A stretch of DNA of 64,000 bases from a virus: the IMG/VR virus record IMGVR_UViG_3300035182_000826, positions 97,453-161,452 of that record. One strand, 5' to 3'. Under the pieces are notes generated by a model, which had not been told where the DNA came from, ran no database searches, and saw only the letters and a list, made by a program, of their open reading frames with translations. Position numbers and translations under genes: made by a program. Positions 41,725-50,753 of the stretch are shown here, piece after piece. Every line of letters starts with the position of its first letter. The stretch's first letter is position 1.

Positions 41725-44358
41725 ATGCGCATCACCTTTAGACAAGGTCTCATCGCTTTTCAAAAAGACAATGGAGCTCCACAGTTCCTACAGGCCTCAT
41801 CGACTACTTCTTACGTGACACATGTGGTTTCACCAACCGCAACAGTGATCACATTTGCACATGGCAGCTCTGATTACCTGACGACATTTGACACTCAAGT
41901 AGAAACTGCTTGGGGTCCAGTTACTGCTGGTGTCACGAACTACCTATATTGGGATATGGATTTGCTAACTGGCGCCATTACGCGTGGTATCACACTGCAT
42001 CCTCCAATCTCATCACTGACGGCACCTTCATCTCCATCAAACGACCAGCACTGGTTTGATTTGAGTACAACCACAATGAAGGTCTGGAGCACTTCCAAGA
42101 ACAAATGGATGCCTAAGATCAGACTCTTTGCTGGTTATGTTTCTAATGGCAACACTTCACAAATCACAATGTACGGAGAAGGCTCTCAGGTAGGGCTAAC
42201 TACGGCGACACCGGTGGGCGCCGGCTACATTGTTCGTGACACGTTGTTGAACCCTATGAGAAAGAGTTCTGGTGAGTTCCTGACCACTGAGGATAAGACT
42301 CATGTTGACGCAACAGTTGGCACTTCAGGCGTCTTGGTCCAGCCAGTGAATCGTGTCTCAGTAGTCAGAGCTGGTGAGAACATTCCTGCAATGTCATTGG
42401 TTTACTTCTCAGGTGATGATGTTGTCAAGCTTGCAAGCTCAAATCCAGCCCTATCACCTGCTAGAGTTCCAGTTGGTATCATGCTGGAGGCTGTTGCTTC
42501 TGGTGATGTTGGTGTTCTATCTCCATTTGGTGAAATCTCCTATGACCAATGGGATTGGTCAGGCTTTGCTGGCAGTGCGCTTTACTGTGACACGAATGGC
42601 CAGCTGACAAGAACCCGCCCAGCAGGTCTGTTGGCTTATCGTGTCGGTTTCATCAAAAACCCAACTACGGTTCTACTAGATCTTGACGCCGAGACAAACC
42701 CTCAGGTTTACACCGCCGATGTGAACAGCTTGGTCATTTCTGGCATTTCTCCAGTAGTAACAACTGACACAATCAATGGACTTGGTGAACGGGTAGTAAC
42801 CATCGGGGTGCCAAATTCCACGCTGACATCAAGTGGGTTGATGAGTGCAGCTCAGGCCGTCCAGCTTGACTCATTTAACACTCGAATCACCGCAGCTGAA
42901 CAAGAGATTGTTGTTCTTGAAACTTCAAAATCTGATGTTGGCCACATGCACGCAATTGCTGATGTGACAAACCTTCAGACGACTATTGATGGCATCAACA
43001 CCGCTCTTAATGGGAAAGTGGATAAGGTGGTTGGTGTTATTGGGAACTTTCCAGCTTTTGGAGCAAGTGGTTCCATTGTTGACAGCACTTTTAGTGGCTC
43101 TTCTTTCGCGCTGGTAATTCACACGCACACAATCGCTGATGTGACTGGCTTGCAAAACGCACTAAATGGCAAGTCAAACCGCGTGCACTTTAACAGCTTC
43201 GCTGAAATCTATGAAACTGTTGACCGCACATCATCAGTTGATGTTGGATCTGGCAACACCCTTGTTACTGCGCTCGCGTTGAAGTCAAATGTCGGCCACA
43301 TGCACGCGATTAGTGATGTTTCAGGCTTACAAACTGAGTTGGATGGTAAGTCAAATGTTGGTCACTTGCACACGATTGCCGACGTTTCAGGCTTACAAAC
43401 TGAGTTGAACAACCGCGCATACGTTTCTCACTCGCACACTCCAGCCTCAATTACGGGCGGCACTGCAGGACAAGTGATTGTCTCAAATGGCACCGCTGGA
43501 ACGTGGAGCACTGTTTCGTTTGAAACTCCTGTTGCGCCAGGAACCGTCACGCAGTACTACCGTGGTGATAAGACATGGCAGACGCTGAATAAAACAGCTG
43601 TTGGTCTTGATCAGGTCGATAACACCACTGATCTGAACAAGCCAATCAGCACAGCTACTCAAGCGGCACTTGATTTGAAATCAAATGTAGGACACACCCA
43701 TGTGGCTGCAGACATTACTGATTTTGTATCAGCCACTGATACAGAAATCAATGCTCACCTTGCTGCAGGAGAGAACATCTCATTCAGTACAGTGGCTGGT
43801 CATTTGGTAATTTCTGGGCAGGGTGGCTATGTTTACAAGCCAGTTCATTTGGTCACCACTGAAAACATTGACTTGCAAACACCACCAACCACAATTGATG
43901 GCGTCGCTATTCCAAACCATGGTCGTGTTCTTGTGCAAGCACAAACAGTGCACTCAGAGAACGGAATTTACGTTTATCAAGAAGGTGCTCTTGTCAGATC
44001 AGCTGATATGCCAGTTGGTGCTTCATTAGTTTTTGGTTCATTGGTGTATGCGCTAAGTGGAACAGCATTTGGCGGGTCGCTATTCGCAGTAACGAGTGAT
44101 GATCAGATCGCATTGACTTCTATCGTTGTTGGCACCGATGGAATTGCATTTAAGCATGTTGCCTCAGGGGCCACCGGATCTTCACTAACAGTGCTAGACA
44201 CTGAGGCTGGTCTTAACGAAGATTTCCCAAGCACTGGAAGTGTTGAAACCCTCACATTTGGAAATGGTTTGAAGGTCTACACTGCAGCACCAAATAGTGT
44301 TGAAGTTATTTCCGTGATTAAGACACGGACACTGAACCTAAACATTGACAACGTATAA
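41725..44358 (+). CDS. tail fibre protein with His-x-His repeats
   Basis: 877 aa. Six HxH-type repeats (GHMHAIADVTNLQ, HTHTIADVTGLQN, GHMHAISDVSGLQ, GHLHTIADVSGLQ, SHSHTPAS, GHTHVAADITDF) lie at nt 42940-43460 and 43690-43720. They resemble metal-binding trimeric repeats of T4-type long tail fibres. The N-terminus carries one WFDLSTTTMKVW repeat shared with other virion proteins. GAAGGAAA precedes ATG 41725; an upstream in-frame ATG overlaps the previous gene. A 16-bp copy of the dispersed GC repeat lies in frame at 42203. Confidence 0.78.
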   Translation: MRITFRQGLIAFQKDNGAPQFLQASSTTSYVTHVVSPTATVITFAHGSSDYLTTFDTQVETAWGPVTAGVTNYLYWDMDLLTGAITRGITLHPPISSLTAPSSPSNDQHWFDLSTTTMKVWSTSKNKWMPKIRLFAGYVSNGNTSQITMYGEGSQVGLTTATPVGAGYIVRDTLLNPMRKSSGEFLTTEDKTHVDATVGTSGVLVQPVNRVSVVRAGENIPAMSLVYFSGDDVVKLASSNPALSPARVPVGIMLEAVASGDVGVLSPFGEISYDQWDWSGFAGSALYCDTNGQLTRTRPAGLLAYRVGFIKNPTTVLLDLDAETNPQVYTADVNSLVISGISPVVTTDTINGLGERVVTIGVPNSTLTSSGLMSAAQAVQLDSFNTRITAAEQEIVVLETSKSDVGHMHAIADVTNLQTTIDGINTALNGKVDKVVGVIGNFPAFGASGSIVDSTFSGSSFALVIHTHTIADVTGLQNALNGKSNRVHFNSFAEIYETVDRTSSVDVGSGNTLVTALALKSNVGHMHAISDVSGLQTELDGKSNVGHLHTIADVSGLQTELNNRAYVSHSHTPASITGGTAGQVIVSNGTAGTWSTVSFETPVAPGTVTQYYRGDKTWQTLNKTAVGLDQVDNTTDLNKPISTATQAALDLKSNVGHTHVAADITDFVSATDTEINAHLAAGENISFSTVAGHLVISGQGGYVYKPVHLVTTENIDLQTPPTTIDGVAIPNHGRVLVQAQTVHSENGIYVYQEGALVRSADMPVGASLVFGSLVYALSGTAFGGSLFAVTSDDQIALTSIVVGTDGIAFKHVASGATGSSLTVLDTEAGLNEDFPSTGSVETLTFGNGLKVYTAAPNSVEVISVIKTRTLNLNIDNV
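42203..42218 (+). repeat. dispersed GC-rich repeat core inside tail fibre gene
   Basis: CGGCGACACCGGTGGG, translated as part of TATPVG. It matches the core of the repeats at 24.1-25.0 kb. Confidence 0.6.
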
Positions 44359-44367
44359 GGAACGATC

Positions 44368-45813
44368 ATGATTATTTTCTTCGATGACACATATGCGGGT
44401 GAGAGAGTTGTTCTTCCAACCACCACAGCTAATGTGCTGATCAATCTCCCAATTGGATTTAATGGGTATACCTTCATTGCTGAGTGCCAAGTTGGAGGAG
44501 ACATCACTGCCACCTTTGATCTAGCAGATCAGGCTAAAGACACTGGCATGACAATGACCCCATTGGTGTTAAGACACGGTGATTCAGCGCAGTTCTTCAG
44601 GACGGAAACAACTTGGGAATACAGAGTCACTAGGGCCGCGGCCTTCAGCCCAGAGCAAGGGCTGATTGGGTCTGGCAACGGAGTCGGCGATGGTAGTACC
44701 GTGACACTTGCTTGGAACTCATTGTTTACCCCAGCGGTGGAATATGTTTCATACAGTTCATTTGCTGGTGAGTTCACACTGCTTCATGGTGGAGTGTACG
44801 TGGTTGAAGTGCAAACATCGATTGACACCCATGGTAGCATTACCACAGAACCTTTCTCTTATGGAACACAGGTCTCGGTGTCATCAATGGAGGTGCTTGG
44901 ACCTTCTCGCACCTATCACTCTAGAAATGACGCCATGACAAGTGGAACAGTGTCATTCACTGATACGTTCGTAGTGCGCGGATTAGACGGTGTGCTTCAA
45001 ACATTTTCTGTTTTGCCTTGGTTGAGTAGTTCAAACTTTCAGACTGATACGCTTACTACAACTTCGGTGGTGAGAATCAGAAAGATCGCGGAATACGAGG
45101 CCCCACTGACAGTGGTTAATTTGTTAGCACTTAACAGCTTTACATCACCTAATCGAGGTCTTGCACTAACCACAGATGGAAATTGGTTTAAATTGACAGC
45201 CAGCACTAGTGAGTTGCTTGGAACTGGCACATCACTAGTTTGTGATGCCACTGCGGCAACTAGCACGAATGTAGATGACTTCTCATACTACACGACCCTA
45301 CAAACATCGCAAACCAATGCGAACTACACCGTGACTCTCGGCGTAAGTATGTTGGGCTTTGCTACGTATCACGACTTGGATCTTGCAATCTACATGCGGA
45401 TGTATCCAGGTGATCAAATTGAAACCAGCCGGGTGATTAAGTTCAACCTCCACCTTGGCAACTCTCCTACAACCTCATTTGCAACAGTTCAAGCTAAGAG
45501 CGAGAACGCAACAACATACGAGCATACCAGTAGTGAGTTCCATCAAGACTTCTCGTCAAATCTTGCAGATGGAACACACACATTGTCAGTTCAGCTTGTG
45601 AATGGTATTTTGAATGCCACGTGGGACAATAGCCTACCAATCATCACAGATCTAGATCTGAAGGTTGAGTTCACTGATGTGAACCCTGGAATCTTCTGGA
45701 GACCTGGAACAATTGGTATTGCTATGCGTGACGCTAGCGGTGTGACTCCAACTACGATTGGCACAACGCCCGGTACACAGATCGTTAGTTTGCATGCTGA
45801 TACCATCATCTGA
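44368..45813 (+). CDS. tail fibre / appendage protein
   Basis: 481 aa, beta-rich, Thr/Ser-rich, with no recognised enzymatic motif. It sits right after the fibre gene with AAGGA before the start. It likely forms a distal or accessory fibre subunit; T4 has fibre subunits and an adhesin in the same arrangement. Confidence 0.6.
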   Translation: MIIFFDDTYAGERVVLPTTTANVLINLPIGFNGYTFIAECQVGGDITATFDLADQAKDTGMTMTPLVLRHGDSAQFFRTETTWEYRVTRAAAFSPEQGLIGSGNGVGDGSTVTLAWNSLFTPAVEYVSYSSFAGEFTLLHGGVYVVEVQTSIDTHGSITTEPFSYGTQVSVSSMEVLGPSRTYHSRNDAMTSGTVSFTDTFVVRGLDGVLQTFSVLPWLSSSNFQTDTLTTTSVVRIRKIAEYEAPLTVVNLLALNSFTSPNRGLALTTDGNWFKLTASTSELLGTGTSLVCDATAATSTNVDDFSYYTTLQTSQTNANYTVTLGVSMLGFATYHDLDLAIYMRMYPGDQIETSRVIKFNLHLGNSPTTSFATVQAKSENATTYEHTSSEFHQDFSSNLADGTHTLSVQLVNGILNATWDNSLPIITDLDLKVEFTDVNPGIFWRPGTIGIAMRDASGVTPTTIGTTPGTQIVSLHADTII

Positions 45814-45838
45814 TCTTACACAGTAGTTCTCACAACAG

Positions 45839-45874
45839 GAGCGGCATTGCTTGAGCGGTGCCGCTCTTCTGTTT
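45839..45874 (+). terminator. terminator after tail fibre genes
   Basis: GAGCGGCA / TGCCGCTC, 12-nt loop, then TTCTGTTT. Confidence 0.75.
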
Positions 45875-45989
45875 CGGCAGCACTGCCACCAGGCGTACCG
45901 CACAACCCGTGACTCGCTCACTTCAATCGATGGTCACAAATACAATGACCAAATTGTTCAAATGGAACTGAGCTGAAGTCTCTCTGACC

Positions 45990-46052
45990 AAGTGTAACGG
46001 TTGAGCGCTTGTTACACTTTTCTTTTCCTTGATCCCAAATCTGTGCTAGAAT
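45990..46052 (+). promoter_or_regulatory. TGTAAC/GTTACA operator with -10 box
   Basis: AAGTGTAAC (45990-45998) and GTTACACTT (46011-46019), perfect 9-bp arms. TAGAAT at 46047-46052 is preceded by TGTGC (extended -10). 30 bp separate GTTACA from the -10. Confidence 0.68.
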
Positions 46053-46085
46053 AGCTTCAACGTCAACCAAACTGTGGAGTTCATC

Positions 46086-46757
46086 ATGGGAATGTTCAGC
46101 GGAAACAAGAAGCTCGAAACTGCCGGGCCTTCCAAGACGAAGAGGAAGACCGAGTACGAGATCAAGGGCATCCGTGACCTGGCGATCCTCGATGCGTTCA
46201 TCGACTCGCTGACCACCATGAAAGCGACGCTGGAATCCAACGTCAAGATCGCCGGCTTCTCCAAGTTCTTGACTCTGACTGGCGGCCCGCGCCTGACGAG
46301 CTTCGTTGGTGTGGAAGACGTCGGCCGCAGCTCCGTGGAAATGCGCAAGCGTACCTCGCGCAGCGTCCTCACCGAAGAGGAAGTCGAGGTTCTGGAAAAG
46401 AACGGGTACAAGGTCGAGCCCACTGTGATCCAGAAGAAGCTGTTCGCTGTGAACCCGGAATACATGAACGACATGGCGCTGCTCCGGCGCGTCGAGAAAG
46501 CGCTGGCCAAGGTCGTTCCGGAAGATTTCTTCCTCGTGCAAGAGGAAGTGACCGCCAAGCTCGTCTCTGACGAACACATGACGAAGGCCTTTGCTGAAGG
46601 TGCGCCGGCCGAAGTCTTCAACATCATCTCGACGATGGCGCTGAAGACCACGCTGTCCCCCGAGTACGACCAACGGAACCTGCGGGATGACGCGATGGAA
46701 ATCGCCTTCCCGACGAAGCCGGCAATCAAGCCCGCTCGCAAGGCCGCAGTGAAGTGA
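46086..46757 (+). CDS. GC-rich early protein, unknown
   Basis: 223 aa, strongly GC-ending codons. Basic N-terminus, helical middle (IRDLAILDAFIDSLTTMKAT), VLTEEEVEVLEKNGYKVEP, and a Lys/Ala-rich C-terminus. GGAG before ATG 46086. Not recognised; the promoter type suggests an early host-takeover or replication-accessory role. Confidence 0.7.
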   Translation: MGMFSGNKKLETAGPSKTKRKTEYEIKGIRDLAILDAFIDSLTTMKATLESNVKIAGFSKFLTLTGGPRLTSFVGVEDVGRSSVEMRKRTSRSVLTEEEVEVLEKNGYKVEPTVIQKKLFAVNPEYMNDMALLRRVEKALAKVVPEDFFLVQEEVTAKLVSDEHMTKAFAEGAPAEVFNIISTMALKTTLSPEYDQRNLRDDAMEIAFPTKPAIKPARKAAVK

Positions 46758-46779
46758 TGAACTCTGAGGAGAAACTTTG

Positions 46780-47109
46780 ATGATGATGCATGAGTTGCAG
46801 ATGAATCGACAGATCTTCGATCCGCGGATCGCTGAGCATGTCGAATCTCTGAAGACCTTTCTTCGCACTGGCAATTGGGGCGACGTCCAATTCCACTGTG
46901 AACTTCCCTTCAACAACGTACCAGCGTGCGTGATGTCCAAGATGCTGTGCATGCTGTTGGGCGTGGCGCCCGAGAAACTGGAAGAACGCATCGCACGGCT
47001 CCAGACCATGAAGCTGGAATCACCGGTCGCAGAGACTGCAGAGCAGAAGCAGCAACGACATGCACGTGCCCATGAACTCGTTCACGAGTTCATCGCTTCA
47101 ATCAGCTGA
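46780..47109 (+). CDS. small early protein, unknown
   Basis: 109 aa. Three successive ATG codons follow GAGGAG; the first is taken as start. Helical, with MSKMLCMLLGVAPEKLEERI. It lies between the previous gene and a strong terminator. Not recognised. Confidence 0.6.
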   Translation: MMMHELQMNRQIFDPRIAEHVESLKTFLRTGNWGDVQFHCELPFNNVPACVMSKMLCMLLGVAPEKLEERIARLQTMKLESPVAETAEQKQQRHARAHELVHEFIASIS

Positions 47110-47129
47110 TCACCCTCCGCCCCAAAATC

Positions 47130-47154
47130 AAGGCCTCTTCGGAGGCCTTTTTTG
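47130..47154 (+). terminator. rho-independent terminator
   Basis: AAGGCCTC, TTCG tetraloop, GAGGCCTT, then TTTT. Confidence 0.95.
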
Positions 47155-47192
47155 CGTCCCCGATTTAGGTTTGCGTTCTCAACGATGGGTTT

Positions 47193-47198
47193 TACAAT
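47193..47198 (+). promoter_or_regulatory. -10 box of a leaderless gene
   Basis: TACAAT with TTGCGT 17 bp upstream as a possible -35; the ATG is 6 bp downstream. Confidence 0.55.
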
Positions 47199-47204
47199 AC
47201 CAAA

Positions 47205-47765
47205 ATGCGAGAACTTTGGGTGGAATTAAACAAGCGACTTTTGCGATTTGACGGGGTGTCCATTGTGGAACCGTCAGAACTTCCATGGCTGTTCAAAAAT
47301 AAAGTCAGCCCTAGTAAAATCAGAGTCCTTGACACATCTTCTGATGTTGATCAGTACAACACCCAAGTTTCTGAGGCTGAGCAATTAAGGTCAATCACGA
47401 ATGAACCTGTGCAATTGACCTTTGCCTGGGATATTCCAGAGAGCTTCAAAACACTAGATGTGGAAGCGCATGTCGTTGAGTGCCTCGCGAAACGAATACC
47501 AGAGCTCCAGTACGATGACGCTCTCATTGACAAAGCAACCCTTCGAATTGGCACCGAGCTAAGGCTGTTCAAAGATAACGGCCTGATGGATCTGCTAAGA
47601 ACCATCTGCTATGTGTTGGATGTCTTTGAAAAGAGGAACATTGTATGGGGTGTCGGGCGTGGATCATCATGCGCGTCTTACCTGTTGTTCATTATTGGGC
47701 TTCATGAAGTTGACCCAATTGTGAATGACATTGACATCACTGATTTCTTCCACACTGATGAATAA
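47205..47765 (+). CDS. N-half of a split, miniature family C (DnaE-like) DNA polymerase
   Basis: 186 aa. The C-terminal 75 residues follow the DnaE palm: ELRLFKDNGLMDLLRTICYV, NIVWGVGRGSSCASYLLFII and LHEVDPI, matching bacterial ELdvI..MGFadYFLIV, GPGRGSAAGSLVaYaL and DLDPL. The GRGSS (151-155) is the phosphate-contacting GS motif. It stops at ITDFFHTDE, where DnaE reads LLFERFLNPE, just before the catalytic PDFDVDF. That next segment is found at the start of the gene at 52235. The PHP domain is absent. Leaderless (TACAAT 6 bp upstream). Confidence 0.65.
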   Translation: MRELWVELNKRLLRFDGVSIVEPSELPWLFKNKVSPSKIRVLDTSSDVDQYNTQVSEAEQLRSITNEPVQLTFAWDIPESFKTLDVEAHVVECLAKRIPELQYDDALIDKATLRIGTELRLFKDNGLMDLLRTICYVLDVFEKRNIVWGVGRGSSCASYLLFIIGLHEVDPIVNDIDITDFFHTDE

Positions 47766-47774
47766 GCCGGCCGT

Positions 47775-47782
47775 GATAAATA
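47775..47782 (+). promoter_or_regulatory. T4-type late promoter box
   Basis: GATAAATA, 24 bp before the next gene. Confidence 0.75.
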
Positions 47783-47806
47783 GTGAACCACTACTAGGAG
47801 TCACAT

Positions 47807-47995
47807 ATGGCGCTAACACGTTCTTCAAGAGGCAATCTTGTTGATTTTGAATTGCTGAAGATCAAGTCCCAACTGGCCGCAAAGCCAGTTCCACGCGCCG
47901 TTGAAGATCGCAAACAAGTGATTGAGACGGCATCAACCAAGACGGCTGTCGTTGCAGAGCAACCTGCTGTTACTAAGTCACCAAAGAGAAAATAA
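47807..47995 (+). CDS. small late protein
   Basis: 62 aa, basic, low complexity C-terminus (Ala/Val/Lys/Pro). Overlaps the next ATG by 1 bp. Not recognised. Confidence 0.6.
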   Translation: MALTRSSRGNLVDFELLKIKSQLAAKPVPRAVEDRKQVIETASTKTAVVAEQPAVTKSPKRK

Positions 47996-48321
47996 TGGCA
48001 TTTGACAAACTGCGCCCGTTGAAGAATGTTATCCTGTTTCAGTTCCTAGACGAAGCAGGCGGCCCGCAAGGAAAATTCCAAGAGCGTACTAATGGTCTCA
48101 TTGTTATTCCGAAACTCGACAGCAACCAAAAGTCACCTCGTTGGGGAAAGGTGGTTGCAGTTGGTCCTGATGTTTATGGTGTCAGTGAAAATGATTTCGT
48201 ACTGATCGAGGGTCTCCAATGGACTCGACACGAGGTATTTGAAGGAGAAAAGATTTGGATGACTAACGACACGAAGGTGTTGATGGTCACTGATGATGAG
48301 TCTCTAACGACATTTAGTTGA
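47995..48321 (+). CDS. GroES/gp31-like co-chaperonin
   Basis: 108 aa. LRPLKNVILFQFLDE, NGLIVIPKL, RWGKVVAVGPDVYGV and KVLMVTDDE follow the GroES beta-barrel order (Rp...DRvlv, GGIvlP, G.VvAvG.G). The mobile loop is short. T4 gp31 replaces GroES to fold the capsid protein; here the late box supports a virion-folding role. Confidence 0.6.
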   Translation: MAFDKLRPLKNVILFQFLDEAGGPQGKFQERTNGLIVIPKLDSNQKSPRWGKVVAVGPDVYGVSENDFVLIEGLQWTRHEVFEGEKIWMTNDTKVLMVTDDESLTTFS

Positions 48322-48323
48322 CA

Positions 48324-48345
48324 ACAGGGGCCGAAGCCCCTGTTT
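48324..48345 (+). terminator. rho-independent terminator
   Basis: ACAGGGGC, CGAA loop, GCCCCTGT, TT; the next gene starts 10 bp later. Confidence 0.85.
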
Positions 48346-48354
48346 GGAGTGTTT

Positions 48355-49467
48355 ATGGTTTTCTTAACTTTCTTTTCAGCCTTCCTAATCGAAGGTCTTG
48401 GAACTGTAATTTCAGTTCTAGGAGCAATGGCTCTGTTTGGTGTGAACCCTATAATCACATCACTATTCGTTGGCCTTGACATTTGTAAGATGGTGGTGCT
48501 ATCGCTGCTTTACAAAAACTGGATTGGCTTCAATGGAATCATGAAGAGCTATGGGGTGATTGCAACCGTCATCATGATGACAATCACTAGTGCTGGCGCA
48601 GCTGGATACCTTACAGGCGCCTTTCAAACTGCCATCTTAGGGTCTCAAGAGGGATCACTTAAGGTCAGCACTCTCAAAGAGCAGCAAGCAAAGTATGAGG
48701 AACGAAAGAAGCAGATCGACGAACAGATTGCATCGCTTCCAGAAAAAACCTCTGTGAATCAGCGCATTCGAATGATGAACGCGTTCAAGACCGAGCAGGC
48801 TGACCTTCAATCCAAAATCAATGACATTGACAAAGAGCTGCCAGCACTACAGGTGAAACAGCTTGGGGTTGAAGCAAAGGCCGGGCCAATCTTATACTTG
48901 GCAAAGGCATTCAACATTAGTGTTGAAGAAGCCATCAAATACGTGATCATGATGATCATTGTTGTGTTTGACCCGCTTGCGGTGTACCTTGTGCTGGCTG
49001 GGAACTATCTCCTAGCTCAACGGAAGGTCGCCTCGGCGACGCCGGTGGAGCCGGTTGCACCACAGGTGACTGAGCCAACAGAACCTATTGAGACTGTTAA
49101 ACAGAGTGAGCACGTGTCACCTCGTGTCGCCGAGGCTGTTGCTCTTCCTGAGCCAGTTCCTGAGCCAGTTCCTGAGGTAGAACCTGAGGTCGTTCCTGAG
49201 CCAGTTCCTGAGGTCGTTCCTGAGGTCGTTCCTGAGGTCGTTCCTGAGGTCGTTCCTGAGGTCGTTCCTGAGGTAGAACTTGAACAGCCAGCGCAATCTG
49301 TTCAGCGCCCAGCATATGACTTGATTACCAAGGACATGCTTCTTGGGAAAAAGCGCCAGTCATCAAGCGAGTTTAGGTCCTCATTGAATGATGTTCAAGC
49401 TGACGCTTTGACACAAACTGATGGTGATCGCGCCGGCGTGAACCTAAATCTTTACACTGGTCAATAA
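48355..49467 (+). CDS. membrane protein with coiled coil and PEVV repeats
   Basis: 370 aa. Hydrophobic spans at about 1-45, 60-95 and 195-225 (YVIMMIIVVFDPLAVYLVLA), with a coiled coil between (about 100-165). The C-terminal cytoplasmic part has a Pro/Glu/Val tandem repeat encoded by 12-bp units at 49138-49280, and two in-frame copies of the dispersed GC repeat (49031 and 49120). T4-like phages often carry a related integral membrane protein; role unknown. GGAG before ATG 48355. Confidence 0.65.
   Translation: MVFLTFFSAFLIEGLGTVISVLGAMALFGVNPIITSLFVGLDICKMVVLSLLYKNWIGFNGIMKSYGVIATVIMMTITSAGAAGYLTGAFQTAILGSQEGSLKVSTLKEQQAKYEERKKQIDEQIASLPEKTSVNQRIRMMNAFKTEQADLQSKINDIDKELPALQVKQLGVEAKAGPILYLAKAFNISVEEAIKYVIMMIIVVFDPLAVYLVLAGNYLLAQRKVASATPVEPVAPQVTEPTEPIETVKQSEHVSPRVAEAVALPEPVPEPVPEVEPEVVPEPVPEVVPEVVPEVVPEVVPEVVPEVELEQPAQSVQRPAYDLITKDMLLGKKRQSSSEFRSSLNDVQADALTQTDGDRAGVNLNLYTGQ
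49031..49050 (+). repeat. dispersed GC-rich repeat inside a CDS
   Basis: CCTCGGCGACGCCGGTGGAG, read in frame as ASATPVE. Confidence 0.65.
49120..49135 (-). repeat. dispersed GC-rich repeat inside a CDS
   Basis: CCTCGTGTCGCCGAGG, the other-orientation variant, read in frame as PRVAEA. Confidence 0.6.
49138..49280 (+). repeat. 12-bp tandem repeat encoding Pro-Glu-Val-Val
   Basis: GTTCCTGAGGTC and the variant GTTCCTGAGCCA repeat about ten times in frame. Confidence 0.9.
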
Positions 49468-49508
49468 CCCGCAGCTGGGTTATTGTGAAACCTTGCCCTT
49501 CTTACAAT
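49462..49508 (+). promoter_or_regulatory. hairpin plus TACAAT -10 box before clamp loader gene
   Basis: CAATAACCC / GGGTTATTG (49462-49485), then TACAAT at 49503-49508 inside a CTTACAATTGTAAG palindrome. Confidence 0.5.
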
Positions 49509-49536
49509 TGTAAGTGGGTTAACTGCACTCAACAAA

Positions 49537-50442
49537 ATGTCACAAGTCAAGATTTGGGCTGAAAAATACAGACCTCAACACGTCAAGGATGTGCTCTTTA
49601 GGAATCCGAATGACGCACAGTACTTCAAGACGCTGGTTGAAACTAAAGACCTGCAGAACATGATGTTCATTGGAACTCGTGGGACAGGCAAATCATCCTT
49701 GTCCCAGGCATTGATCAATGATCTTGGTGTGTCACCTGATGACGTGATGACAGTGAACTGTTCAAAGGACAAGATTGACGCGATGCGCGACCGTGTGTCA
49801 GCCTTTGCGTACACCATGCCAGTCGGTGATTACAAGGTAATTCGTCTTGAGGAAATGGACTTTCTCTCGCATGACGCACAAGCCCTGCTTCGATCGTTAA
49901 TTGAGGAAGTCTCTTCTTTCTGCCGGTTCATTTGCACTGGAAATTACAAGCACCGAATCCTGCCAGAAGTTCAAGATCGGTTTCAGATCTTTGAATTCAA
50001 CACGCCGAATCTTGAAGATCTTGGCATGTTGGCTGCGGACATCCTGATGGCTGAAGGAGTTCAGTTCGAAATTGATGATGTGTTGACCATCGTTCAAGCC
50101 GGTTCTCCGTCTGTTCGAAAGATCATCCATCTTCTGCAACAAGGATCACAAAGTGGTAAGCTTCAGATTCTTGGAGAAAGCGGTGTCGCAGACTGGCGAG
50201 TGAAATTCTTGGAAGCGATCAAGACAGCTGACTTCAGAGTCGCCAGAAGTGTCGTCTGTCAAGAAGCACCGAAGGAAGAACTCATCGATGCGTACAGATT
50301 TTTGTTCCAGAACATTGATGTGTTCGGAAAGAAGGCAGATGATGCATTGTTGGTGATTGCAAGATACCAATACCAACATTCATTCGTGGCTGATCCAGAA
50401 ATTCAACTGGCAGCAATGTTCATTGAACTTGGAGCACTGTGA
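49537..50442 (+). CDS. 44: clamp loader large subunit (gp44-like)
   Basis: AAA+ ATPase that opens and loads the sliding clamp. WAEKYRPQHVKDVLF is the family opening, Walker A GTRGTGKS is at 46-53, VIRLEEMDFLSHDAQALLRS is the Walker B region, and ICTGNYKHRILPEVQDRF carries the sensor-1 and Arg-finger (SRC-like) region. 301 aa (T4: 319). No Shine-Dalgarno is obvious. Confidence 0.92.
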   Translation: MSQVKIWAEKYRPQHVKDVLFRNPNDAQYFKTLVETKDLQNMMFIGTRGTGKSSLSQALINDLGVSPDDVMTVNCSKDKIDAMRDRVSAFAYTMPVGDYKVIRLEEMDFLSHDAQALLRSLIEEVSSFCRFICTGNYKHRILPEVQDRFQIFEFNTPNLEDLGMLAADILMAEGVQFEIDDVLTIVQAGSPSVRKIIHLLQQGSQSGKLQILGESGVADWRVKFLEAIKTADFRVARSVVCQEAPKEELIDAYRFLFQNIDVFGKKADDALLVIARYQYQHSFVADPEIQLAAMFIELGAL

Positions 50443-50753
50443 TGGCTGATACAAAAGACCGTAGATCTGAAGGCAAGGCATGCAAAAGTGAATCTGCATT
50501 GGCAGGTCGAAAGTACAAGGCGCTAGGCATCTGTGTAAGGTGCCACAGCACTCCTGTCAAGAATCGATCAGTGTGTTATGCTTGCAGTGACAAGCAGCAA
50601 GAGTACACCAGGCTGTCTGGTTTCAGAAGGATTGTTCGTGAACAGAAAGTCGCCGGGCGCGGCGAGGAAATCATGAAGATTTGGGCATCTCCAAATTTGT
50701 CTACTGAGCAGAAGGAACTGTTGCTTCAATTGGCTTTACTGGTGAATCTATGA
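50442..50753 (+). CDS. small zinc-ribbon protein
   Basis: 103 aa. CVRCHSTPVKNRSVCYACSD has two CxxC knuckles. TGATG overlap with gp44 and a 4-bp overlap with the gp62-like gene place it in the replication operon. Function unknown. Confidence 0.6.
   Translation: MADTKDRRSEGKACKSESALAGRKYKALGICVRCHSTPVKNRSVCYACSDKQQEYTRLSGFRRIVREQKVAGRGEEIMKIWASPNLSTEQKELLLQLALLVNL

Noticed and set aside
45918-47009. 363-codon minus-strand open frame
   Set aside because: It lies opposite two GC-rich genes with good starts (46086 and 46780); the openness is a by-product of their codon bias.
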